A stretch of 64,000 bases of DNA from Gnetum montanum (taxonomy: Eukaryota > Streptophyta > Gnetopsida > Gnetales > Gnetaceae), in NCBI GenBank assembly GCA_015680685.1, contig MNCI01015029.1:788426-852425 (forward strand). Direction: 5' to 3'. Every line of letters starts with the position of its first letter. Within the stretch, counting starts at the first letter, position 1. The notes under the pieces were generated by a model. That model worked only from the letters and a program-made list of their open reading frames with translations, ran no database searches and had not been told where the DNA came from. The position numbers and the translations under genes are program-made. Below, piece by piece: positions 57,965 through 64,000 of the stretch.

Positions 57965-60480
57965 ATGGCTTGTTCTCACAAGGAGAGCTCCCCACCACTC
58001 TTTACAAATGATTCTAATTAGCAAAGGCAAGAAGGCTTGAAACCACTCATGCCCCAATAATGCAAAGTGATTTATACTCATTCAGCTAAGTATATTCTAG
58101 ATTTTACCTTCATCCTACACCAAGATGAACAACTATGGTGGAGGAACATGGATGGAAACATCATGTTACCTCCTGATCAATCAGTTCCTATGATGCTACC
58201 CTATAATCTCATGAGATTAGGCATCAAAAGGCTTAATGTTGAGTACATAGTGCAAGATCATGACTATTGGGATTATCATCCTATAAAGATACAAAAAGAG
58301 AAAGATTAGTGGATGGAAGCTCGCTATGAGGCATCAAAAGACAAATGGTACAAAAAATTCCTATTCCTATTTGCCCAAAAGAAAAGGAAAGATTCCATCT
58401 CAAGAACTTTTTAATATACTAATTCTCCTCCTCTCCTTGATGAGGAGGCCCTTAATCAACATCTACATTCCACTATCAATAACCCTAGTTCTAGGAAGAA
58501 TAGATCTCATGACCATGGGACCTCAAAGTGAGGGAGTCAAGGTAGAAAAAATGATAAGAATATGATAATGACAAACATGGTGATCATTGAAAGGACTAAA
58601 GAAGAGGAAGTAGTAGGCATTATTCTTGTGCTAGCCCTCCTTCCTCTTCATCTTTGTCATTATCATCATCTTCCTCCTTCAACTCTGACCAAAGCTTTAG
58701 GGGGAGAGACCATGATGGAGATGAGTGGCAAGACAAAGATCACCACAAAGCCCACTAAAATAGTAGAGACTAGGAGCATGGGAAATCAAGGGAGGCCCAC
58801 CATAGAGATAGAATGAATAGCAGAGGGCATCATAGGCATCATGGCCATCACAAGGTTCATGACTATGATGATGAGCCTCTACTTGTCACCAAAAACATGC
58901 TAAACATTGCAAAGGCTATGAGGATACCAACAAGGCATGTGAAGGAAAATTGGATTAACTGATTAGACATGAACAATATTCCTAAATTTAAAGGGAGATA
59001 CAATTCTGATTCACATAATCATCTTCAAGTCTTTCATGATGCATGTGTCCTACAAAACATGGAAAATGAATGGTAGAAATTGAAGTTATTTACCAAGACA
59101 CTCATTAAGGAGGCTAAAAGCTCATACTGATCCTTAGAACTAGAATTAATTCAATGATGGAGTACAATGCTTAAACTCTTCAATGACAAGTATCAAAAGT
59201 ACTCTTGAGTGTCTAACTTGAGTTTATGGATCGAATGTTGGAAACAAGGCACACATGAGTGCTTGGATGTAGCCATGGCTAAGTATTACTCTCTGTTGCA
59301 CCAATGCCTAGGCCATGGCTATTCTCAAAGGAAATAGCTATGCCATATCATAGATGGGCTCAGAATAGAAATAAGAAGAACTCTTGGGGTTTATGCCCAA
59401 AGGAGGCTTTCAGAGTTAAGGTTTCATCAGATCCAAAGGCTAATTGAGCAAGTGACCAAAGAAGAAGTTGAGCTAAGGAAAAGAAAAAGTACATATGAGT
59501 ACAATCAAGATGCTTCCATTCACAAAAGGGAGGTCTAGTTTTGCGACAATGAGGAGGAGGCACCACTTGATGAAGTGGTGCAACAAAAAACCTTGCCAAT
59601 ACAAAAATCTATTTCTAAGATATTAGCCAGGGTTGACACAATGTGAGACTCTTTTGATGCAAATTTTCAAACTACTCTCAAAATTATCAAGGAGACCAAA
59701 GAGCAAGATAGTGCTTGTGACACAAGGAAAATGAAGGAAGCTAAACATGCCCATCGGAAGCATAAGGGCAAAGTTGCTATAGTGGATGAGGTTATCGATT
59801 CTAAAATAGATGATGAAGGGTGTGACATATGCAAGTATGAACATCCTAAGGGGTGTTTCCTAGTTGTGTCATACTTACAAGAGTCTAGGATATATGCATT
59901 GAATCCTCACTAAGCAAAATGATAGACAACTAGAAGGTTGCCTTATCCTTAAGGTAATTATAGGTAGTTCCACTAATAATCCTGCTATTTAAGTGGAGCA
60001 CCACCTCAACCTCATGAGTAGTACCGATAGTGACAACATCCATAATCATGAGGGATGTCAGCACCAAGGCAATAGTACCCTTACTATTAGCTAGATCTAT
60101 ATGAGTACTATGTTCAGCAACCCATTTCTCCACGTGACTCTTCTAGTCATGCTTCTTTCTAGCACCACTACTACCCTCCTGAATATTATAGAGAATAATC
60201 TCCAAGAGGGGAGTCCCCATTTCCCTATTATCCTTCTCATTTTTCTACACTTGTGCCTCCACCCTTAACTCAATTTCCACCTAATCCAGTCACAGCAAAG
60301 AACCGCCACAAGGTCTATTAACCTACAACCATCTCCTCAGCTGAGTAGTTTATACACTAAGCCCTAAAATTAACCCTTTTCCAATCAATAGTCCTACTAA
60401 GCCTTCACAAACACCTATAGCTACTAACCCTACTTCTCCCTCGTCCTCTGCAACATCCTTTGAGATCCCTTTCAACTAAA
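57965..60480 (+). pseudogene. Gag of copy E
   Basis: It starts 'MACSHKESSPPL' at 57,965. The N-terminal part (58,067-58,309) has 'MLPPDQSVPMMLPYNLMRLG' and 'QDHDYWDYHPIK'. A Ser-rich, Arg/His-rich part follows (about 58,620-58,870). The capsid-like core at about 58,980-59,220 reads 'PKFKGRYNSDSHNHLQVFHD', 'LQNMENEW' and 'LIKEAKSSY', with stops where copy C has Gln (EWQKLK), Trp and Arg. The end (59,731-59,913) has 'CDICKYEHPKGCFL', the complete form of the short knuckle C-x2-C-x3-H-x3-C. A Pro-rich tail follows to about 60,480. Confidence 0.85.
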
Positions 60481-61490
60481 TGCCTTTTAAAGAACACACG
60501 GTAATGTTGATCCATGCAGTCATTAATTGGATAAAGGTCGTTCATCTTGCAAGGAAGAGATCTTATCCTAGGAGTTCCTTCATTTACTTGAAAATCACTA
60601 AAAATGAACCTTACAAGGCTTTTCTAGACTCAAGTTTTGGTGTTAATTTAACCTCATAAGAAATGTACAAATTCTAAAGCCTACCTCTACTCAAGAAGAG
60701 AAACATTCTACTAGAGTTAGTAGATCAGTTCAACATTGTTCCCTTGGGATTGGTGGAGGACATTGTGACCACCATCTATGGATGATCATATTCTACTAAC
60801 TTCTTGATGATACGAGTGGATGACTACAAGGGGTACTTTCCTATCATTATGGAAAGAGATTGGCTAAGTACAATTGATGCATAGTTGGGAATTAGAAACC
60901 TCTCCTTGAAGATATTCAAGGAAAATGATTTTGAAAAGATATAGAAGAAATGTGTTTTATGCATCATGTATAGTGACTTGGGGTGCCACTGTGTGTAGAA
61001 ATTATAGATCTTCAAAAGTACAACACTTACAACATGAAGGTAGTATGCAAATGTCACAAAAGTTGAAAGGTGCCTATACACAGTAGCCACAAAACATGAG
61101 GGCACCCAGTGGTTGACAATTAAAAAAGAGAGTAGTTTCACATTATGCATGGAATATATTACGAACCTCACAAGTGCCTATGTTGAAGGCATGGATGAAT
61201 TAGAGCAAGTTCATCATCATCTCTTCAATGAACATGATGAAACTAATTGGGGAAAGTTGGAAATTCCTATGAACATCAAACATAAGCCCCTTGAGTTAAA
61301 AACTCTACCAATTGAAATGGAATATGATTTTTTGAATAATGGGAATTTGATCATCATAAATGCCAATCTTTCTCCTATGTAGAAAAAGAAGTTTTTGGAG
61401 GTGGTCAACAAATGGCAAAAAACCTTTACTTGGTCATACCACGAGTTGACAGGAATTGATCTGAGGATATGCTAACATCACATCTACATA
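60480..61490 (+). pseudogene. Protease and RT-linker region of copy E
   Basis: The protease remnant at about 60,500-60,970 reads 'KAFLDSSFGVNLTS', in which the Gly of the Asp-Ser-Gly active site is now Ser. It continues 'GLVEDIVTTIYG' and 'DYKGYFPIIMERDWLSTIDA'. The linker frame 61,113-61,382 has 'MEYITNLTSAYVEGMDELEQ' and 'LNNGNLIIINANLSPM', then 'WSYHELTGIDLRIC'. These blocks follow copies A and B residue by residue. Confidence 0.85.
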
Positions 61491-62770
61491 GATTTTTCCA
61501 TTAAATCAAAGATGTAGCCATAGTAGAGACTAAAACACAAACTCAAGAAGATCATAAAAGAGGAGATTAAGCACCTTCTCAAGGTGGATTTCATCTATCC
61601 TATCATGGATAGTGAGTTGATTAGTCCACTAGTGATCATGTCAAAGAAAGGTGGGGAATGGAGGATCTACATTGATTTCAAGCTATTAAATATGCCAACA
61701 TACAAGGATCATTTTTCTTTACCATTTGTGAACTAGGTGTTGCAAATATTTTTTAGGCATTGTTATTACAACCTCCTAAATGGTTATAGTGGATATAATC
61801 AAATCCAAATAGTATTGTAGGATAAAGCCAGGACCACATTCACGAGTCCCTGGGGGACTTTTGCATATAGAAAGATGTGATTCAGCCTATGTAATGTCCC
61901 TACAACATTCCAATGCCTTATTCTTAGAATCTTTTAATAGCAAATTGGTAGAGGGGTGGAAGTCTTCATGGGTGACTTCTCCACCTATGGGACTACATTC
62001 AAGCAAGCCCTGGACCTTCTTAAGCAAGTCCTTAAAAGATGTGTGGAGATAAAATTAAGGGTTAATTTGCAAAAGACCTATCTAATGGTCTAGGAGGGCA
62101 TTGTATTGGGGCACAAAATATCACAAAAAGGGATTGAGGTGGACCTTGAATAAATAAGGGTTCATCCAAGGAATAACCTGATAACTTGAAATAGTTGAAG
62201 ATGTAAGGTCATTTCTTGGTCACACTGGCTATTATCAGAGCTTCATTGAGAAATTCTTTAAGATTTCCAAACCATTGATGTATTTGGAAAAGAGGGATGC
62301 TCTATTATTTGGACTAAGGAATGCTAGTATGCATTCTAGAACCTTAAAAAATGCTCATAGAAACACTGATCCTATGATTACCTAATTGGTCTAGATCATT
62401 CCACATTATGATAGACACATCCAATTATTTCTTGGGAGCTATTCTTACATAGTTGGATGAGTAGAAACATCCTTATTACATCCACTATACGAGTAGAAGG
62501 ATTATTAGTGCATAGTTAAACTACACCACCATTGAGAAAGAATTGATGATAGTGGTGTATGCCTTAGAAAAATTTCAGCTCTATGTGTTGGGATATAGGG
62601 TGTTTGTGCACATTGATCATAATGCAATCAGGTTCTTGATGAAAAACCCAGTAATGAATCCCCATGTCATATGGTGGCTAGTAATCTTGCAAGATTTCAA
62701 TCTAACCATGGTGGATATAAATGGAATTCAAAGTATGGTAGCTAATCACTTGTCTCAATTAAGATAGAAT
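61490..62770 (+). pseudogene. Reverse transcriptase and RNase H of copy E
   Basis: RT pieces in order: 'IIKEEIKHLLKVDFIYPIMD' (about 61,550), 'SKKGGEWRIYIDFKLLN' (61,640), 'LLNGYSGYNQIQI' (61,775), 'WGTFAYRKM' (61,850) and the catalytic box 'VEVFMGDFSTYGTTFKQALD' (61,960), where the first Asp of the FMDD pair has become Gly. Then 'QKTYLMV-EGIVLGHKIS' (62,070). The RNase H end is frame 62,543-62,767: 'ALEKFQLYVLGYRVFVHIDH', 'LQDFNLTMVDINGIQSMVAN', 'HLSQLR'. Stops and frameshifts separate the parts. Confidence 0.9.
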
Positions 62771-62829
62771 AGCAAAGAGGAGAAAAGCCCACTTTCTGAT
62801 CAATTTCTTAATGAAGTTTTCTTTACTAG

Positions 62830-64000
62830 ACTAAATGAGGATCCAAGCAAGAAAATTGATACAATGGAATCCTCACCTACCTACTCACTTAGAAGATGTA
62901 ATAGGATTGGATAACAAGAAGAAACAATAGTTTCTTCACCAAGTTAAACACACCATCAAAATCAATGAACATTTTTATGAGGTGTGTGTCAATGGTCTGG
63001 TTCAATGTTGCCTTCCTAATGATAATCAACTGCATGTTCTCCAAGATGCTCATGAGGGTCCTTCTGGGGGCCATTATGTTGAAAGATGAATGACCATTAA
63101 AATCCTCATGCTAGGATATTACTAGTCTACATGTTTTAGGAACACCCATCACTTCATCTACTCCTATCACCATTGTCAATGAGATGGTGGGATGATTTCT
63201 TATATGGAGAGGTCTCGATAGTGGATCTAACCACTATAGTCCTTCAACATGTGGGACATCGATTTCATGGGTTCCATCCCTCCCATGTCCAATGGAAAGA
63301 TGTACATCATTGTAGCTATTGACTACTATACCAAATGGATGGAAGTTGTAGTCATCACTAATTGCACATCCTCTACAATGACCCAGTTTGTACAGTAGCA
63401 TGTTGTAAATAGGTTCTGGTGCCATGTGCACTTATTTTTTGATAATGGAACTTACTTTATAGGAATAGCTTTTCAAAAACTCATGCAATGCTTGGGGGTT
63501 GAACATAAACTAATAACTCCTTACCACCCCCCAAGCCAATGATCAAGTAAAGGTTACTAATAGGGAGATAACAAAATACTAATAAGAGTAGTTAGTAAAT
63601 ATAGGAGTGATTGGAGCATCAAACTTAATGATGCCCTTTGGGCCTATCACTCCATATGAAAACTTCCTATTGGATACTCTCCTTATGAACTTGTGTATGA
63701 AAAATTACCAACTCTTCCTATCCAAGCAGAGCTTTGTACATTTTCAATAGCTTGTGACCTTTGCCTTGACCTAAACAATTAATGAATCTCAACTTGCTAG
63801 ATAAGAATCAACTAGTAGCCCTATTATCCAATGAAGTGCACGAGGCATATAGCAAGCAATGACATGATCTTAGAATCAAGAAAGTAAAATTTCAACTAGG
63901 AAATAAGGTCCTATAGTGGAATCTTGCACATGTGCCACAATGAACTAAGTTTTAAATATTATGGGAGGGCCATGTTAATTTACAAACCTGAGAACCCAAA
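62830..64000 (+). pseudogene. Integrase of copy E (cut by the window end)
   Basis: The zinc-binding region at about 62,970-63,180 reads 'EGPSGGHYVER' and 'RNTHHFIYSYHHCQ', a degenerate HHCC. The core at about 63,250-63,540 has 'DIDFMGSIPPMSNGKMYIIV', 'AIDYYTKWMEVVVITNC' and 'LFFDNGTYFIGIAFQK' (both catalytic Asp visible), then 'LITPYHPPSQ'. The C-terminal region at 63,660-63,990 reads 'GYSPYELVYEKLPTLPIQ' and ends in a 'LWEGPC' motif like the GPY/F block of gypsy integrases. Broken by stops. Confidence 0.85.

Larger units (their letters stand above)
56983..64000 (+). mobile_element. Ty3/gypsy element copy E (plus strand, runs off the window)
   Basis: The only plus-strand copy. It has the 5' LTR (56,983-57,815), primer site (57,817-57,834), gag (57,965-60,480), protease, RT linker, RT, RNase H and integrase up to the window end. 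Any ORF3 and the 3' LTR would lie beyond 64,000. It has the fullest zinc-knuckle of the family, but the protease and RT active sites are damaged. It is in opposite orientation to F and D and could form a long imperfect inverted repeat with them. Confidence 0.9.

Overview
This is a strongly AT-rich, repeat-dominated stretch of a plant nuclear genome. There are no bacterial-type operons and no long intact reading frames. The coding signal is decayed retrotransposon protein plus a few broken host-gene pieces. Many old Ty3/gypsy copies nested among disease-resistance (NB-ARC / leucine-rich repeat) pseudogene fragments suggest a large-genome seed plant, probably a gymnosperm such as a conifer. That assignment is inference; a homology search would settle it.

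The main content is one Ty3/gypsy family in six copies, called A to F here. A, B, C, D and F lie on the minus strand and E on the plus strand. The family has LTRs of about 790-890 bp bounded by TGATGA...TCATCA. The primer-binding site, one base from the LTR, resembles the 3' end of tRNA-Asp. Gag is long, and pol has the order PR-RT-RNase H-IN. Copies C and F also keep a third reading frame between pol and the 3' LTR. The tRNA-Asp primer, element size and third ORF place it near the Athila/Tat group. All copies carry stops and frameshifts; only D is bounded by two full LTRs.

Layout. 1-4.05 kb: a 165-bp tandem duplication, the 3' end of an RTE-type LINE (minus), an unrecognised exon-like ORF and LTR-like sequence. 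4.05-10.06 kb: copy A. 10.06-16.99 kb: copy B, whose truncated 3' LTR abuts A's 5' LTR. 17.0-17.6 kb: the 5' end of an unrecognised host gene. 18.2-20.65 kb: an NB-ARC resistance-gene pseudogene with a cluster of short tandem duplications in and beside it. 20.75-22.99 kb: a Ty1/copia 3' end split by a 1.2-kb insertion. 22.99-33.36 kb: copy C, which keeps ORF3 but has lost PR and half of RT. 33.36-38.53 kb: unassigned AT-rich DNA with a roughly 30-bp minisatellite and a possible tRNA-iMet primer-binding site. 38.53-47.68 kb: copy D. 47.68-50.0 kb: unassigned. 50.0-51.9 kb: a leucine-rich-repeat pseudogene. 51.9-56.58 kb: copy F (partial LTR plus ORF3). 56.58-56.98 kb: a second copy of the copia RNase H segment. 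56.98-64.0 kb: copy E, running off the window.

Nothing here looks like a working gene system. The points most worth following are the third ORF of this family, a shared internal deletion in two distant copia fragments, the insertion inside the copia element, and a perfect 61-bp duplication joined by an N that looks like an assembly artefact.
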